Numbered from the stretch's first letter, positions 10,476 through 23,208 are shown. The stretch: DNA of 64,000 nt from Enterobacteriaceae bacterium LSJC7 (GCA_000302695.1 AMFN01000005.1:124001-188000), one strand, 5' to 3'. Notes: generated from the sequence alone by a model not told the origin. A program made the numbers and translations.

Positions 10476-11006
10476 TCACTCGTTAAATTTAATGGATAAC
10501 AGTAAATCCGTTGCTGACACATTATATTGCTGCGACAGTTTATCCGTACCATTAAACGTTATGACCCTTACGGCATTGCCCACACTGGTAATCAGAATAA
10601 CGTTATTAAAATGGTAATCATCATGACGAGTTCTGAAACTGATAAACCATGCAGGCCGCCCCTCATCCAGCTGAACCGCCTTCGCTTGCGGGCTATTTGC
10701 ACGCAGGTTGTTTAACAGCAGATCTTTATAAGCGTCCATCTGTGATTTCTTTAAGCCCAGCTTATCGTTTGCAACGGATACGCTGACGGTACGTGCTTTA
10801 TTCTCTAATACGACATATTGCGAGCCCGTTGCTCCCGTCGAAGAACCCCGCACATTTTCTTTTTTGGTTGCAAAACCGACGGGCATTTCAATAGAAATAT
10901 CCGTATCCGGGATGGCTATTCTTTCCAGAGGCGTCGCGGCATGTGTAGTAAAAGGCAATAACAGTGTGACCAGATAAAATGATAAACCCAGGATTATTTT
11001 TCTCAT
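10476..11006 (-). CDS. Exported protein of unknown function, possibly DcrB-like
   Basis: A 176-residue protein with a clear Sec signal peptide (MRKIILGLSFYLVTLLLPFTTHA, cleavage after TTHA at about residue 23) and no lipobox cysteine, so it should be a soluble periplasmic protein. The mature part opens with IAIPDTDISIEMPVGF and continues as alternating beta strands, reminiscent of the DcrB/PsbP-like fold in which a small domain starts with a 'sl-lP-gf' strand; this resemblance is loose. It is poorer in GC than its neighbours, in the gap between glpD and glgP that varies among enterobacteria. Confidence 0.7.
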   Translation of the reverse strand: MRKIILGLSFYLVTLLLPFTTHAATPLERIAIPDTDISIEMPVGFATKKENVRGSSTGATGSQYVVLENKARTVSVSVANDKLGLKKSQMDAYKDLLLNNLRANSPQAKAVQLDEGRPAWFISFRTRHDDYHFNNVILITSVGNAVRVITFNGTDKLSQQYNVSATDLLLSIKFNE

Positions 11007-11320
11007 AAAAACCTACTTTTTCATTGTCATTTTTATAGGTCAGCGCACTTGACCTATCCCTGTCATACGAACGCAGCCCAGCAACATGCAGGTTTTAAAA
11101 CAGTCCTGGAAGCGCACGCCACAATCACTGTGGCGTGGAGTGAGTGTAATCGCTCTTGATCTCATTTAACATTGGCGCTCGCCTGTTTGCCGTGTTGCCT
11201 TATACAACACGGCGACAGCGTCAGATGGCTCTGTCGCTATCTTCTACAGATAACCCAGTGCTATACGCTGTCGGCGTGATGGGTGTTAGCCGGTCGGCTG
11301 TCGTCCTTTGCACTGTCTGT
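11007..11320. other. Gene-free stretch after the glycogen operon
   Basis: No convincing gene in 314 bases. It holds the promoter side of the exported protein gene and the 3' end of the glg operon. A hairpin at 11116-11136 (ACGCCACA / TGTGGCGT) has no T-run on either strand, so it may be RNA-stabilising or a weak terminator. Confidence 0.5.
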
Positions 11321-13768
11321 TCACAACCGCACCGGGTCAATATGCCAGATACTCTTCGCATACTCCTGAATGGTGCGGTCCGACGAAAAATACCCCATAT
11401 TGGCGATATTATGCATCGCGCTCGCCGCCCACAGCTCCGGCTGGCGATACAGCTCATCTACCCGGTCCTGGCAATCCACATAGCTGCGGTAATCTGCCAG
11501 TAGCTGATAATGGTCGCCAAAGTTAAGTAGCGAATCGACCAGATCGCGGTAGCGCCCCGGTTCATTAGCGTTAAACACGCCGGTGCCTATCTGGGTTAAT
11601 GCCTGGCGTAACTCCTCATCCTTGTCATAAAACTCACGCGGGTTATAGCCGCGCTTGCGCAGCGCCTCTACCTGCTCTGCGGTGTTGCCAAAGATAAAGA
11701 AATTGTCCTCGCCCACATGTTCGCGCATTTCCACATTCGCGCCGTCGAGCGTGCCGATAGTCAGCGCACCGTTGAGGGCAAACTTCATATTACTGGTGCC
11801 GGACGCCTCGGTACCCGCGAGCGAAATCTGTTCGGAGAGGTCAGCGGCCGGAATGATGAGTTGCGCCAGGCTGACGCTGTAGTTGGGAATAAACACCACC
11901 TTCAGCCGGTCTTTAATCTGCGGGTCGTGGTTTACCACCTCAGCCACGTCATTAATCAAATGAATAATATGCTTAGCCATGTAATACGCCGACGCGGCCT
12001 TACCGGCAAATACCACCACGCGCGGCACCCAGTCGGCGTCTGGATCGGCCTTAATGCGGTTGTAGCGCGTTATCACGTGCAGCACGTTCATCAGCTGGCG
12101 TTTATATTCGTGGATGCGCTTAATCTGTACGTCAAACAATGCGTTGGCGTTGACCACCACGTCCATATGAATCGCAATCCAGGTTGCCAGCCGCTGCTTG
12201 TTTTCAAGCTTGGCCTCGCGTACCGCCTCGTTCACCGCCGGGTAATCAATGTGCTGCTTAAGCTCGCTAAGCTGGCTAAGGTCGGTGCGCCAGTTGTGGC
12301 CGATATTCTCGTCCAGCACGTTCGACAGCGCCGGGTTAGCCAGCGCCAGCCAGCGGCGCGGCGTAACGCCGTTGGTCACATTGCAAAAACGCGTCGGGAA
12401 GATACGGGCAAAATCAGCAAACAGCGACTGCACCATCAGGTTCGAATGCAGTTCCGACACGCCGTTAACCTTGTGGCTCACTACCACCGCCAGCCACGCC
12501 ATGCGCACCTGGCGACCGTTGCCTTCGTCAATTATCGACGCACGGCCCAGCAGCCCGATATCGTTGGGATACTGCTCCTGTAACGTCTTGAGGAAGAAGT
12601 CGTTAATTTCAAAGATTATCTGCAAATGGCGCGGCAGAATTTTGCCGAGCATATCCACCGGCCAGGTCTCCAGCGCTTCGCTCATCAGCGTGTGGTTGGT
12701 GTAGGAAAACACCTGGCAGGCCACGTCAAACGCATCATCCCAGTTGAACTTGTGCTCATCAATCAAAAGGCGCATCAGCTCAGGAATGGACAGCACCGGG
12801 TGCGTGTCGTTGAGGTGAATGGCAATTTTGTCTGCCAGGTTGTCGTAGGTTTTATGCAGCAGATAATGGCGGTGCAGGATGTCCTGTACGGTCGCGGACA
12901 CCAGAAAATACTCCTGGCGCAGACGCAACTCGCGCCCGGAATAGGTGGAGTCGTCGGGATACAGCACGCGGGAGACGTTCTCGGAGTGATTTTTGTCTTC
13001 CACTGCGGCAAAGTAGTCGCCCTGGTTAAACTTACCAAGGTTGATTTCGCTGCTCGCCTGGGCACGCCACAGCCTTAAGGTGTTGGTGGCGTCGGTGTCA
13101 TAACCGGGGATGATTTGATCGTGGGCGACGGCGATGATTTCTTCGGTTTCCAGCCAGCGCGTTTTCTTGCCTTCGAGCTGCACACGCCCGCCAAAACGCA
13201 CTTTGTAGCGCGTGTTGTAGCGCTCAAACTCCCACGGGTTGCCGTACTCCAGCCAGTAATCCGGTGACTCTTTCTGTCGCCCGTCAACGATGTTCTGGCG
13301 AAACATGCCGTACTCATAGCGAATACCATAACCGCGCCCCGGTAGCTGTAAGGCTGCCAGCGAGTCCAGGAAACAGGCCGCGAGCCGCCCCAGGCCGCCG
13401 TTACCAAGGCCGGGGTCGTTTTCTTCATCAATCAGCTCCTCCAGGTCCAGCCCCATCGCCTCCAGCGCACTTTTCACATCGTCGTAAATGCCCAGCGACA
13501 GTAGCGCGTTACTCAGCGTGCGACCAATCAGGAACTCCATCGACAGGTAATACACCTGGCGCACTTCCTGGGACAGCTGCGCCCGGTTTGAACGCAGCCA
13601 GCGCTCCACCATGCGGTCACGCACCGCAAACAGCGTGGCGTTAAGCCACTCATGTTTGTTGGCAATGGCCGGGTCTTTACCGAGTGTGAACATCAGCTTG
13701 TAGGCGATAGAGTTCTTCAGTGCCTCAACGCTGAGCGTGGGTGACGCGTAACTGAAAGGTGCGTTCAT
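11321..13768 (-). CDS. glgP: Glycogen phosphorylase
   Basis: Phosphorolytic enzyme of 815 residues, equal to E. coli GlgP, starting [20 protein letters not shown]; the 21 extra codons upstream overlap the glgA end and are not used. It releases glucose-1-phosphate from glycogen ends. The PLP-lysine motif [15 protein letters not shown] is near residue 662, and the [15 protein letters not shown] active-site block is conserved. Last gene of glgB-X-C-A-P, 19 bases after glgA. Compared with MalP it has an N-terminal extension of some 15 residues, typical of the glycogen-binding form. Confidence 0.98.
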   Translation of the reverse strand: MNAPFSYASPTLSVEALKNSIAYKLMFTLGKDPAIANKHEWLNATLFAVRDRMVERWLRSNRAQLSQEVRQVYYLSMEFLIGRTLSNALLSLGIYDDVKSALEAMGLDLEELIDEENDPGLGNGGLGRLAACFLDSLAALQLPGRGYGIRYEYGMFRQNIVDGRQKESPDYWLEYGNPWEFERYNTRYKVRFGGRVQLEGKKTRWLETEEIIAVAHDQIIPGYDTDATNTLRLWRAQASSEINLGKFNQGDYFAAVEDKNHSENVSRVLYPDDSTYSGRELRLRQEYFLVSATVQDILHRHYLLHKTYDNLADKIAIHLNDTHPVLSIPELMRLLIDEHKFNWDDAFDVACQVFSYTNHTLMSEALETWPVDMLGKILPRHLQIIFEINDFFLKTLQEQYPNDIGLLGRASIIDEGNGRQVRMAWLAVVVSHKVNGVSELHSNLMVQSLFADFARIFPTRFCNVTNGVTPRRWLALANPALSNVLDENIGHNWRTDLSQLSELKQHIDYPAVNEAVREAKLENKQRLATWIAIHMDVVVNANALFDVQIKRIHEYKRQLMNVLHVITRYNRIKADPDADWVPRVVVFAGKAASAYYMAKHIIHLINDVAEVVNHDPQIKDRLKVVFIPNYSVSLAQLIIPAADLSEQISLAGTEASGTSNMKFALNGALTIGTLDGANVEMREHVGEDNFFIFGNTAEQVEALRKRGYNPREFYDKDEELRQALTQIGTGVFNANEPGRYRDLVDSLLNFGDHYQLLADYRSYVDCQDRVDELYRQPELWAASAMHNIANMGYFSSDRTIQEYAKSIWHIDPVRL

Positions 13769-13787
13769 AGCGGTGATTCCTGGATGG

Positions 13788-15221
13788 TTACAACAAGCGT
13801 TGATAAAGATCGCGGTAGGACTGCGCCGCAATCTGCCAGCTAAAATCCATGCTCATCGCCTGACGCTGCACAAAACGCCACAGCGACGGACGGGACCACA
13901 ACACGAAAGCCCGCCTGATGGCACGCAGCAGCGACCAGGCGTTACTGTCTTCAAAGACAAAACCGCTGGCCACCCCATCGGCCAGGTTTTCCAGCGAACT
14001 GTCCGACACCGTATCGGCAAGCCCGCCGGTACGCCGCACCAGCGGCAGCGTGCCGTACTTCAGGCCGTACAACTGGGTCAGCCCGCACGGCTCAAAACGG
14101 CTGGGCACCAGAATCACATCGGCCCCGCCCATAATGCGGTGCGAGAACGCCTCGTGATAGCCAATCTGCACCCCCACCTGGCCGGGATGCTCGGCCGCCG
14201 CAGCAAGAAAGCCCTCCTGCAACACCGCATCTCCCGCCCCCAGCAGCACCAGTTGACCGCCCTGCTCCAGCAACCCTGGCAGCGCCTCCAGCACCAGGTC
14301 CAGCCCCTTCTGGTGGGTGAGGCGGCTGACCACGGCAAACAGCGGTGCCTTATCGTTCACCTTAAGCCCCATCGCCACCTGCAACTGGCGCTTGTTCTCG
14401 GCCTTGTCCTCCAGCGTGTCGCGGGTGTAGCGCGCGGCCAGCAGCAGGTCGTGCGCCGGGTCCCAGATGTTCTCATCCACACCGTTAAGGATGCCCGAGA
14501 GCCGGCCTTCACGGTGGCGCTGGCTCAGCAGCCCTTCCAGTCCGTAGCCGAACTGCGGCTGGGTGATTTCCCGGGCGTAGGTGGGGCTGACGGCAGTAAT
14601 GTGGTCGGCATAAAACAACCCGGCCTTGAGAAACGATATCTGACCGTGAAACTCCAGCCCGTGCATGTTGTAGAACGACCACGGCAGTCCAATGTCATTC
14701 ATGTGGTGCGCATAAAACTGGCCCTTATACGCCAGATTATGGACGGTAAACACCGAACGCGCCGGATGACCGCGCGCGGCAAGGTAGGCCGGAGCCAGTC
14801 CGGCGTGCCAGTCGTGGGCGTGTACCACCTCCGGTCGCCAGTACGGATCCAGCCCACAGGCCATTTCACAGCCCGCCCAGCCGAGCAGCGCAAAGCGCAG
14901 CACATTGTCCGCGTACGCGTGCTGATGTGTATCGTGATAGGGGCTGCCGGGGCGCTCGTAGAGGTGCGGCGCATCAATCAGGTAAATCCCCACGCCGTTA
15001 AAATGCCCATACAGCAGCGTCATCGGTCCGGCAAAAGTCTCACGCTGCGCCACCAGGCTTGCATCCGCAATGCCGCGCTTTACGTCAGGGAATGCAGGCA
15101 GCAGCACGCGTGCCTCCACCCCGCAGGCAATCTGGGCTGCCGGTAGAGCACCAATAACATCTGCCAGGCCGCCGGTTTTTAGCAGTGGAAACAGTTCCGA
15201 ACAAACATGTAAAACCCGCAT
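13788..15221 (-). CDS. glgA: Glycogen synthase (ADP-glucose)
   Basis: GT5 glycosyltransferase of 477 residues (E. coli 477), which transfers glucose from ADP-glucose to the non-reducing end of glycogen. The ADP-glucose-binding [13 protein letters not shown] motif is at residues 15-27, and the C-terminal GT-B motif with [24 protein letters not shown], including the catalytic glutamate, is near residue 375. Lies between glgC (85 bases) and glgP (19 bases) in the glycogen operon. Confidence 0.98.
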   Translation of the reverse strand: MRVLHVCSELFPLLKTGGLADVIGALPAAQIACGVEARVLLPAFPDVKRGIADASLVAQRETFAGPMTLLYGHFNGVGIYLIDAPHLYERPGSPYHDTHQHAYADNVLRFALLGWAGCEMACGLDPYWRPEVVHAHDWHAGLAPAYLAARGHPARSVFTVHNLAYKGQFYAHHMNDIGLPWSFYNMHGLEFHGQISFLKAGLFYADHITAVSPTYAREITQPQFGYGLEGLLSQRHREGRLSGILNGVDENIWDPAHDLLLAARYTRDTLEDKAENKRQLQVAMGLKVNDKAPLFAVVSRLTHQKGLDLVLEALPGLLEQGGQLVLLGAGDAVLQEGFLAAAAEHPGQVGVQIGYHEAFSHRIMGGADVILVPSRFEPCGLTQLYGLKYGTLPLVRRTGGLADTVSDSSLENLADGVASGFVFEDSNAWSLLRAIRRAFVLWSRPSLWRFVQRQAMSMDFSWQIAAQSYRDLYQRLL

Positions 15222-15306
15222 TCTCGCTCCCGTTTAACACACGCCGTCTTCGGCGTGACGACAGTCACTCAGCGCGCTTCACTGCGCGCATACAGCCAAG
15301 TGTTCA

Positions 15307-16590
15307 CTATGGTTCCAGCCTGGCGAGCATTTCCCGGGTCACCAGCACAATGCCCTCTTCAGAGCGGTAGAAACGACGCGCGTCCTCCTGCGCGTTTTCG
15401 CCAATCACCATGCCTTCTGGCAGCACGCAGGCGCGGTCAATCACGCAGCGGCGCAGACGACAGGAGCGGCCAATGTTGACGTCCGGCAGCAGCACCGACG
15501 AGTCAATATTGCAAAACGAGTTCACCCGCACGCGCGGGAACAGCACCGACTGCACCACTACTGAGCCGGAAATAATGCAGCCGCCGGACACCAGCGAGTT
15601 GAGCGTCATGCCGTGACTGCCGGAGCGGTCCTGCACAAATTTGGCAGGCGGCAGCGACTCCATGTGGGTGCGAATCGGCCAACGCTGGTCATACATATCC
15701 AGCTCCGGCGTTACCGAGGCGAGGTCAAGATTGGCCTTCCAGTAGGCATCCAGCGTCCCCACATCGCGCCAGTACACCGGCGAGTCCGGGTCTGACTGCA
15801 CGCAGGAGAGCGGGAACGGATGGGCAAACGCCTCACCCGCTTGCGTCACCCGCGGCAGGATGTCTTTGCCAAAGTCGTGGCTGGAGTGCGGGTCTTTATC
15901 GTCGTCCTCCAGTAGCGCGTAGAGATAATCGGCATCAAACACGTAAATGCCCATGCTCGCCAGCGCCTGGGTCGGGTCGTCGGGCATGGACGGCGGGCAA
16001 GCCGGTTTCTCGACAAAATCGACAATGCGTTCGTCTTCATCCACCGCTATCACGCCAAAGGCCGAGGCTTCGCTTAGCGGCACCGGCAGACAGGCAACCG
16101 TACAGCGCGCGCCCTTCTTCACGTGGTCTATCAGCATGCGCGAATAGTCCTGCTTGTAGATATGATCGCCTGCCAGAATGACGATAAAATCCGCGCGGTA
16201 GCGGCGAATGATGTCAAGATTCTGCGTCACGGCGTCTGCCGTGCCGCGATACCAGGCCTCGCCATGCACGCGCTGCTGTGCAGGCAGCAGGTCAACAAAT
16301 TCGTTCATGTCTTCTTTAAACAGCGACCAGCCGCGCTGGATGTGCTGCACCAGCGTGTGCGACTGGTACTGGGTGATAACACCGATGCGGCGGATCCCCG
16401 AGTTAATGCAGTTGGAAAGCGCGAAATCAATAATGCGAAACTTGCCGCCAAAGTGCACAGCGGGTTTCGCACGGGTGGCGGTGAGGTCTTTTAAGCGCGT
16501 GCCGCGCCCGCCCGCCAGAATCAGCGCCACCGAACGGCGCGGTAACTGGCGCGCCAGCATGATTTCATCGTCCTTTTCGAGCCTGACCAT
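15307..16590 (-). CDS. glgC: Glucose-1-phosphate adenylyltransferase
   Basis: Makes ADP-glucose from ATP and glucose-1-phosphate, the committed step of glycogen synthesis; allosterically activated by fructose-1,6-bisphosphate and inhibited by AMP in enterobacteria. 427 residues (E. coli 431; the C-terminal tail is slightly shorter). The nucleotide-binding [11 protein letters not shown] motif is near residue 28 and the [13 protein letters not shown] block near 114. The C-terminal left-handed beta-helix includes [16 protein letters not shown]. Ten bases separate it from glgX. Confidence 0.98.
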   Translation of the reverse strand: MVRLEKDDEIMLARQLPRRSVALILAGGRGTRLKDLTATRAKPAVHFGGKFRIIDFALSNCINSGIRRIGVITQYQSHTLVQHIQRGWSLFKEDMNEFVDLLPAQQRVHGEAWYRGTADAVTQNLDIIRRYRADFIVILAGDHIYKQDYSRMLIDHVKKGARCTVACLPVPLSEASAFGVIAVDEDERIVDFVEKPACPPSMPDDPTQALASMGIYVFDADYLYALLEDDDKDPHSSHDFGKDILPRVTQAGEAFAHPFPLSCVQSDPDSPVYWRDVGTLDAYWKANLDLASVTPELDMYDQRWPIRTHMESLPPAKFVQDRSGSHGMTLNSLVSGGCIISGSVVVQSVLFPRVRVNSFCNIDSSVLLPDVNIGRSCRLRRCVIDRACVLPEGMVIGENAQEDARRFYRSEEGIVLVTREMLARLEP

Positions 16591-16600
16591 AACCGACCCC

Positions 16601-18580
16601 TTACGATTTACGAAAAACGCACGCGCCGTGCGCAGGCCCCTGCCATACCGCCATAACTACCGGGTTATCGTCACCGGCGAATGGGGGAATGGCACGCCAT
16701 TCCCCCTCAGGTAATGTGATTTCAACTACTTCTGCGCTGGCGTTAAGCGTAATCAGCCAGCGCCCGCAAAGCAGAATTTGCATTACCGGGGCACCGTGCT
16801 GCCAGTCATCGCCCGCAAGCGGCTGGCCGTGCGGATTAAGCCACTCGACGTTCCCGTCCCCTTCCTGCCACCAGCCGTCTGCGGTGAGCGCCGGGATCTG
16901 GCGGCGCAGGTGAATCAACTGCGCGGTAAAGTGGGTTAAGCCAGGGTTTGCCTGCGACCAGTCGAGCCAGGTCAGGGCGTTATCCTGACAGTAGGCGTTA
17001 TTGTTGCCGTGCTGGCTGTGGCCGTGTTCGTCGCCCGCCAGCAGCATCGGTGTGCCCTGTGATAGCAGCAGCGTGGTCAACAGCGCGTGGGCGCTTGCCC
17101 GCCGCCGTTCAATTACCGACAGCGTGGCCGTTGGCCCTTCCACGCCGTGGTTGTCGCTGAAATTGCTGTTGGTGCCATCGCGGTTCTCTTCGCCGTTGGC
17201 CTCGTTGTGCTTGTCGTTAAAGCTGACGCAATCGCGCAGCGTGAAGCCGTCGTGGGCGGTGACAAAGTTGATGGACGCACTCGGCCTGCGCCCGTCGTGG
17301 GCAAAGACATCGCTTGAGCCAGCAAAGCGGCACGCCAGTTCGCCACGCGAAGCCGAACGCTTAAGCCAGAAGCGGCGCGTGCCGTCGCGAAACCGGTCGT
17401 TCCACTCGGCAAACGGCGGTGGATAGTTGCCGACCTGGTAACCGCCAGGGCCGATGTCCCACGGCTCGGCAATCAGTTTGACCTTAGAGAGCACCGGGTC
17501 CTCGGCAATGGCCTTAAACAGCGGCGCGTCACGGCGAAAATCCGGCGTGCGCCCCATCACGGTTGCAAGGTCAAAGCGAAAACCGTCAACGTGACAGCGC
17601 TGCACCCACCAGCGCAATGCGCTCAGGGCCAGGCGCACACCGGCAGGCAGACTGAGGTTGACGGTGTTACCGCAGCCGGTCCAGTTCTGGTAATCGCCAT
17701 TGTCCTGCAACCAATAGTAGCTGCGGTTATCAATACCGCGTAACGAGACGGTCGGACCTTCGCGATCCAGCTCTGCCGTGTGGTTAAGCACAATATCCAG
17801 AATGACCTCAATGCCTGCGCGGTGCAGTGCTTTGACGGCATCGCGAAACTCGTTGAGCGCCACCAGCGGGTCACCGCTGACGCTGTAGCGTGGCTCCAGC
17901 GCACCAAACACCAGCGGGTTATAACCCCAGTAGTTCGAAAGCCCTAACTGGTGCAAACGCGGCTCGCTGCTGTAGCGCGATACCGGCAGTAGCTCCAGCG
18001 CGCTGATGCCCAGGCGCTTGAAGTAATCAATCATCAGCGGATGGCCAAGCGCGCCCCAGGTCCCCCGCAGCGCCTGCGGCAGTTGCGGGTGAAGCTGGGT
18101 TAAGCCGCGTACGTGCGCTTCGTAAATCACCGTTTCGCCCCAGGGCGTGCGCGGTGGCTTATCGTCCTGCCAGTTGTAGTTGTCGGCCACCACAATGCAT
18201 TTTGGCAACACAGGCGCGCTGTCGTGCGGGTCGGGGGAATCAATCCCGCCGTGCAGCAGCGGGCCATCTACCTCGCCGCCCTCCACCGCGTGCGCACAAG
18301 GGTCAAGCAGCAGCTTGGCCGGGTTAAAAAGGTGACCCTGCGCTGGCTGCCACGGGCCGTGCACCCGATAACCGTAGCGCAGCCCAGGACGTGCGCCGGG
18401 CAAGTAACCGTGCCAGATATCACCGCTGCGCCCGGGTAACGGGAGGCGGGTTTCGTTGCCTTCGTCGTCAAACACGCACAGTTCCACCTGCCCGGCATGC
18501 GCGGAAAACAGCGTAAAGTTCACGCCGTTACCGTCGTAATACGCGCCATCAGGCGTGGCTTGTCCTGGCATCAGTGGCAT
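16601..18580 (-). CDS. glgX: Glycogen debranching enzyme
   Basis: GH13 isoamylase-type enzyme of 659 residues (E. coli 657) that hydrolyses alpha-1,6 branch points, preferring short stubs left by phosphorylase. A CBM48 domain (start to about residue 110) precedes the GH13 barrel with the catalytic aspartate in [12 protein letters not shown] (near 336) and glutamate in [12 protein letters not shown] (near 372). The start codon region overlaps the end of glgB by ten bases, indicating translational coupling. Confidence 0.98.
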   Translation of the reverse strand: MPLMPGQATPDGAYYDGNGVNFTLFSAHAGQVELCVFDDEGNETRLPLPGRSGDIWHGYLPGARPGLRYGYRVHGPWQPAQGHLFNPAKLLLDPCAHAVEGGEVDGPLLHGGIDSPDPHDSAPVLPKCIVVADNYNWQDDKPPRTPWGETVIYEAHVRGLTQLHPQLPQALRGTWGALGHPLMIDYFKRLGISALELLPVSRYSSEPRLHQLGLSNYWGYNPLVFGALEPRYSVSGDPLVALNEFRDAVKALHRAGIEVILDIVLNHTAELDREGPTVSLRGIDNRSYYWLQDNGDYQNWTGCGNTVNLSLPAGVRLALSALRWWVQRCHVDGFRFDLATVMGRTPDFRRDAPLFKAIAEDPVLSKVKLIAEPWDIGPGGYQVGNYPPPFAEWNDRFRDGTRRFWLKRSASRGELACRFAGSSDVFAHDGRRPSASINFVTAHDGFTLRDCVSFNDKHNEANGEENRDGTNSNFSDNHGVEGPTATLSVIERRRASAHALLTTLLLSQGTPMLLAGDEHGHSQHGNNNAYCQDNALTWLDWSQANPGLTHFTAQLIHLRRQIPALTADGWWQEGDGNVEWLNPHGQPLAGDDWQHGAPVMQILLCGRWLITLNASAEVVEITLPEGEWRAIPPFAGDDNPVVMAVWQGPAHGACVFRKS

Positions 18581-20766
18581 GATTCACCTTCCCGCATCAG
18601 CCAGATAGTGGAAAGCGGCGGCAGCGTCAGGCACAGCGAATGCTCGCGCCCGTGACTTGCCAGCGCCTCACTGTCAACGCACCCGCTGTTGCCTGCGTTG
18701 CTGCCGTGATAATGCCCGGAATCGGTATTCACTATCTCGCGCCAGCGCCCCGGCTGATTGATGCCAAAGCGATATTCATAGCGCGGTACGGGCGTGAAAT
18801 TGCTGGCGACAATGATTTCGTTACCCTCGGCGTCGCGGCGCACAAACACCAACACCGACCGGGCTTTGTCATCGACCACCAGCCATTCAAAGCCGTAGGG
18901 GTCAAAATCAAGCTGGTGCAGTGCTTTGTGGTGGCGATAGTTCGTATTCAGGTCGCGTACCAGTCGCTGCACGCCGTGATGCCAGTTGTCACCGCCCTCC
19001 AGCAGGTGCCAGTCGAGGCTGGTGTCGTGGTTCCACTCGCGCCCCTGGGCAAATTCGTTGCCCATAAACAGCAGCTTTTTACCCGGGAACGCCCACATCC
19101 AGCCGTAATAGGCACGCAGGCTGGCAAACCGCTGCCATGCGTCACCCGGCATGCGGTCGAGAAGCGATTTTTTGCCGTGTACCACTTCGTCGTGCGACAG
19201 CGGCAGCACAAAGTTCTCGGTGTAGTTGTAGAGCATGCCGAAGGTCATTTTGTCGTGGTGATACTGGCGGTACACCGGATCGAGCTTCATGTAGTCCAGC
19301 GTGTCGTGCATCCAGCCCAGGTTCCACTTAAACCAGAAACCCAGCCCGCCCATTGACGGCGGGCGCGAGACGCCGGGAAAATCGGTGGACTCTTCGGCCA
19401 TTGTCACTGCGCCATGCACCTGCTCGCCAATGATGCGGTTGGTTTCACGCAAGAAGGAGACGGCTTCGAGGTTCTCACGCCCGCCATGAGCGTTAGGCAG
19501 CCACTCGCCCGCTTCGCGGCTGTAATCGCGATAAATCATCGACGCCACGGCATCCACACGCAGGGCGTCAATGCCAAAACGCTCAATCCAGTACAGCGCG
19601 TTGCCAATCAGGTAGTTGCGGACCTCGTTGCGCCCATAGTTATAAATCAGCGTGTTCCAGTCCTGGTGGAAGCCTTCACGCGGGTCGGCGTGCTCATAAA
19701 GCGGCGTGCCGTCAAAGCGCGCCAGACCAAAATCATCCGACGGGAAATGGCCCGGCACCCAGTCGAGGATGACGTTAAGCCCGGCAGCATGGGCGGCGCT
19801 GATAAAATGACGGAACTCATCGCGCGTGCCGAAGCGCCGCGTGGGGGCGTACAGGCCCAGCGGCTGGTAGCCCCAACTGCCGTCAAACGGGTGTTCACTC
19901 ACCGGCAGCAACTCAATGTGGGTAAAGCCCATATCCTTCACGTAAGGGATGAGCTGCTCTGCAAGCTCCTGGTAGCTGAGCCAGAAGTTGTTGTCGCTGT
20001 GGCGACGCCAGGAGCCAAGGTGCACTTCGTAAATGGAAATGGGGGCATCAAGCTGATTGGCGCGCTGGCGTACCGGACACGGCGCGACTTTATCCGGCAG
20101 GTCGCAGATAAGCGAGGCGGTGTCCGGGCGCATTTGCGCTTCAAAAGCGTAAGGATCGGCCTTCAGGCGCAACTCGCCGTGGGCATCAATCATCTCAAAT
20201 TTATACAGCTGGCCGGGCCACGCGGCGGGCACAAACAGTTCCCAGATGCCACTTTCGCGCCGCAGGCGCATGGGATGGCGGCGGCCGTCCCAGTAGTTAA
20301 ACTGCCCCACCACCGACACGCGCCGGGCATTGGGCGCCCAGACAGCAAAGCGCGTACCGGACACACCATCAAGCGTGGCCGCGTGCGCGCCGAGCACCTC
20401 CCACGGGCGCAGGTGCGTACCTTCAGACAACAGCCAGCTGTCCAGCTCTGGCAGCAATGTGCCAAAGCGATAAGGGCAGTCAATCAGGTTCTGCTGACCG
20501 TGCCAGTTCACCGCTAACTGGTAGCGAAACGGCGTTTTGCGCCGCGCCAGCACGGCGCTGAAAAAACCACGCGAATCAAGGCACTCAAGCTTGCCGACCT
20601 TGCGCCCGGTTTTTGATTCAATCACCCACACCTCGGTGGCGTCAGGCAACAGCGCGCGCACCTCAAGACCCTGTTCGGTGCTGTGCATACCCAGCACCGA
20701 AAAAGGATCGGCAAAGTGACCAGCAATAAGCGCATCAATAATGTCTTTTTGTGCACGAACAGACAT
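18571..20766 (-). CDS. glgB: 1,4-alpha-glucan branching enzyme
   Basis: GH13 branching enzyme of 731 residues (E. coli 728) that cuts an alpha-1,4 chain and reattaches it as an alpha-1,6 branch. Two N-terminal CBM48-type modules (about 1-220) precede the barrel. The nucleophile aspartate is in [20 protein letters not shown] near residue 405 and the acid glutamate in [14 protein letters not shown] near 458. It opens the glgBXCAP operon; the promoter must lie in the 20767-20981 gap. Confidence 0.98.
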   Translation of the reverse strand: MSVRAQKDIIDALIAGHFADPFSVLGMHSTEQGLEVRALLPDATEVWVIESKTGRKVGKLECLDSRGFFSAVLARRKTPFRYQLAVNWHGQQNLIDCPYRFGTLLPELDSWLLSEGTHLRPWEVLGAHAATLDGVSGTRFAVWAPNARRVSVVGQFNYWDGRRHPMRLRRESGIWELFVPAAWPGQLYKFEMIDAHGELRLKADPYAFEAQMRPDTASLICDLPDKVAPCPVRQRANQLDAPISIYEVHLGSWRRHSDNNFWLSYQELAEQLIPYVKDMGFTHIELLPVSEHPFDGSWGYQPLGLYAPTRRFGTRDEFRHFISAAHAAGLNVILDWVPGHFPSDDFGLARFDGTPLYEHADPREGFHQDWNTLIYNYGRNEVRNYLIGNALYWIERFGIDALRVDAVASMIYRDYSREAGEWLPNAHGGRENLEAVSFLRETNRIIGEQVHGAVTMAEESTDFPGVSRPPSMGGLGFWFKWNLGWMHDTLDYMKLDPVYRQYHHDKMTFGMLYNYTENFVLPLSHDEVVHGKKSLLDRMPGDAWQRFASLRAYYGWMWAFPGKKLLFMGNEFAQGREWNHDTSLDWHLLEGGDNWHHGVQRLVRDLNTNYRHHKALHQLDFDPYGFEWLVVDDKARSVLVFVRRDAEGNEIIVASNFTPVPRYEYRFGINQPGRWREIVNTDSGHYHGSNAGNSGCVDSEALASHGREHSLCLTLPPLSTIWLMREGESCH

Positions 20767-20981
20767 GCGAAATCATCCTGTTTTTATGGGCGCTCGCCGC
20801 CAGCGCGCGCGATTCGCGCACGGCAAACGTCACCGGAGTTGGGCTATGCGGGTTCGTGCGAAGAACGCGTACTGTGCTAAAAGGCACGTTCCTGCGTGCT
20901 TCACCCTGTAAAAAGCATAGTCAACGGTTGGCAACTGCCGGGTTAAAAACAGGTTTTCTTTAAATAAAATTAATCTGGAAC

Positions 20982-21008
20982 AAAAAAAGGAGCCACGAGG
21001 CTCCTTTA
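20982..21008 (-). terminator. asd terminator
   Basis: On the minus strand AAAGGAGCC-TCGT-GGCTCCTTTTTTT, 16 bases after the asd stop: a strong stem with a seven-T tail that insulates glgB from asd. Confidence 0.88.
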
Positions 21009-21024
21009 ATAGCAGAAATGTGAC

Positions 21025-22128
21025 TTATGCCAGTTGGCGTAGCATGCGGCGCAGCGGTTCGGCAGCGCCCCACAGCAGCTGGTCGCCAACGGTAAAGGCT
21101 GAGAGATATTCCGGGCCCATATTGAGCTTGCGCAGGCGGCCAACCGGCGTGGTTAATGTGCCAGTCACTGCCGCAGGCGTCAGTTCACGCATGGTCAACT
21201 CCCTGTCGTTTGGCACCACTTTCACCCACTCGTTGTGCGCGGCCAGCAGCTGCTCAATGCTTGAGAGCGACACGTCTTTTTTAAGCTTCAGCGTGAAGGC
21301 CTGGCTGTGGCAGCGCAGCGCGCCTACGCGCACGCACAGGCCATCTACCACAACCGGCTGCGAAGTGGCGAGAATTTTGTTGGTCTCGGCCTGGCCTTTC
21401 CACTCTTCGCGGCTCTGGCCGTTGTCGAGCTGCTTATCAATCCACGGAATCAGGCTACCGGCCAGCGGTACGCCAAAGTTGTCCACAGGTAGCGTCCCGC
21501 TGCGGGTCAGTTCGGTGACGTTGCGCTCAATATCAAGAATGGCTGACGCCGGGTCCTGCAACTCACGGGCAACGCTTGTGTGCAGCATGCCCATCTGCAC
21601 CAGCAGTTCACGCATGTGGCGCGCACCGCCGCCGGACGCCGCCTGGTAAGTCGCAACCGACACCCAGTCCACCAGGTCTTCAGCAAACAGGCCACCCAGC
21701 GACATCAGCATCAGGCTCACGGTGCAGTTGCCGCCAACAAAGGTTTTCACGCCGCGGTTGAGTGCGGCATCAATCACGTGCTGGTTCACCGGGTCGAGAA
21801 TGATTACCGCATCGTCTTTCATGCGCAGCGACGACGCCGCGTCAATCCAGTAACCCTGCCAGCCGCTTTCACGCAGCTTCGGGTAGATATCGTTGGTATA
21901 ATCGCCGCCCTGGCAGGTCACGATAATATCCAGCGCCTTGAGCGCATCAATATCGTAGGCGTCCTGCAACGTACCGTTATGGCCGCCCACCGTCGGTGCC
22001 GCCTGGCCGTGCTGGGAAGTAGAGAAAAAAACAGGGCGGATGGCGTCGAAGTCGCGCTCCTGCGTCATGCGCTGCATCAGCACGGAGCCAACCATGCCGC
22101 GCCAGCCGATAAAACCAACATTCTTCAT
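21025..22128 (-). CDS. asd: Aspartate-semialdehyde dehydrogenase
   Basis: NADP-dependent cytoplasmic enzyme that reduces L-aspartyl-4-phosphate to aspartate semialdehyde, the shared precursor of lysine, diaminopimelate, threonine and methionine. 367 residues from [20 protein letters not shown], identical in length to E. coli. The Rossmann motif GWRGMVG is at residues 8-14; the catalytic Cys is in GGNCTVSLM near 135 and the active-site His in [11 protein letters not shown] near 274. Monocistronic, with its own terminator. Confidence 0.98.
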   Translation of the reverse strand: MKNVGFIGWRGMVGSVLMQRMTQERDFDAIRPVFFSTSQHGQAAPTVGGHNGTLQDAYDIDALKALDIIVTCQGGDYTNDIYPKLRESGWQGYWIDAASSLRMKDDAVIILDPVNQHVIDAALNRGVKTFVGGNCTVSLMLMSLGGLFAEDLVDWVSVATYQAASGGGARHMRELLVQMGMLHTSVARELQDPASAILDIERNVTELTRSGTLPVDNFGVPLAGSLIPWIDKQLDNGQSREEWKGQAETNKILATSQPVVVDGLCVRVGALRCHSQAFTLKLKKDVSLSSIEQLLAAHNEWVKVVPNDRELTMRELTPAAVTGTLTTPVGRLRKLNMGPEYLSAFTVGDQLLWGAAEPLRRMLRQLA

Positions 22129-22284
22129 AGCGAGTAGTCCTGAGAGGGTTTTGAGTTCTGTGCGTCCCAGCGGTGTAACTGGTAGTCTTCCAACATACAA
22201 AATGTGGCTAAAGTCGCAAGTTAAATTAATCAATGATCGTCGCGCCATTAGAAATGGCGCTAATTCTCGGGGTGTTGAGCTGTT

Positions 22285-22878
22285 ATGAGTGACATTATTT
22301 CTGCGGCGGTGCTGCTGATACTGATTATGGATCCGCTAGGCAATTTGCCGATTTTTATGTCGGTGCTAAAACACACCGAGCCGAAGCGTCGGCGGGTAAT
22401 TATGATCCGCGAGCTGCTCATCGCGCTGGCGCTGATGCTGATTTTTCTGTTTGCGGGCGAGAAAATACTCGATTTCCTCAATCTGCGCGCGGAAACGGTG
22501 TCGATTTCCGGCGGCATCATTTTGTTTTTGATTGCCATCCGTATGATTTTCCCCAGCCATGAAGGCAACGCCAGCGGGCTGCCCGCAGGCGAGGAGCCGT
22601 TTATTGTGCCGCTGGCTATCCCACTGGTTGCAGGGCCGACGCTGCTCGCCACACTGATGCTGCTCTCACACCAGTATCCGGGTCAGATGGGAGGACTGGT
22701 GATTGCGCTCCTGATTGCCTGGGGCGGCACGGTGGCCATTCTGTTGCAGTCGTCGCTGTTCCTGCGTCTGCTTGGCGAAAAAGGCGTGAACGCGCTGGAG
22801 CGCCTGATGGGGCTGATTCTGGTGATGCTGGCAACCCAGATGTTCCTGGACGGGATTCGGGCGTGGATGCGGGGTTAA
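22285..22878 (+). CDS. yhgN: MarC-family inner membrane protein YhgN
   Basis: A 197-residue integral membrane protein with six predicted hydrophobic segments, the same length as E. coli YhgN. The MarC (UPF0056) family is widespread but its substrate is unknown; a role in antibiotic resistance was once proposed and withdrawn. Conserved family blocks are [14 protein letters not shown] near the start and [20 protein letters not shown] near residue 112. Divergent from asd and followed by a terminator. Confidence 0.93.
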   Translation: MSDIISAAVLLILIMDPLGNLPIFMSVLKHTEPKRRRVIMIRELLIALALMLIFLFAGEKILDFLNLRAETVSISGGIILFLIAIRMIFPSHEGNASGLPAGEEPFIVPLAIPLVAGPTLLATLMLLSHQYPGQMGGLVIALLIAWGGTVAILLQSSLFLRLLGEKGVNALERLMGLILVMLATQMFLDGIRAWMRG

Positions 22879-22892
22879 ACCTTACCGTGACA

Positions 22893-22926
22893 GGCGCAGC
22901 ACAATTCTGCTGCGCCTTCAGGTTTT
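22893..22926 (+). terminator. yhgN terminator
   Basis: GGCGCAGCA-CAATTC-TGCTGCGCC with a TTCAGGTTTT tail, 14 bases after the yhgN stop. Confidence 0.8.
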
Positions 22927-23208
22927 ATCAGGGCTACCAGATAAGGTCTGCGGCCAAAAACGTAAGCGGCTTGTATTGAATTTTATGCTTTAGTGAAAGA
23001 GTGCCAGTGGCGATATAAACCGGGCAGAACAATAAGAACAATCCAAAAAAGAACTTTGTTATGATAACGATAAGTAATTACCTCCCATCCTTCTTTGCAT
23101 GTTTATTCAGTTTTTAGATGGAATCTACGATATTTTGCAAGGAATCTGCAATCAGAGCTCACGTTTAAATATTCAGAAGGTACTCTTAGCTAACGATTTG
23201 AGTGACAA
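22927..23208. other. AT-rich upstream region of the fepE-like gene
   Basis: About 280 bases with no gene. The composition drops from GC-rich to clearly AT-rich, continuing into the next gene, which points to DNA of different origin. It presumably holds the promoter of the fepE-like gene; no known operator stands out. Confidence 0.5.
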
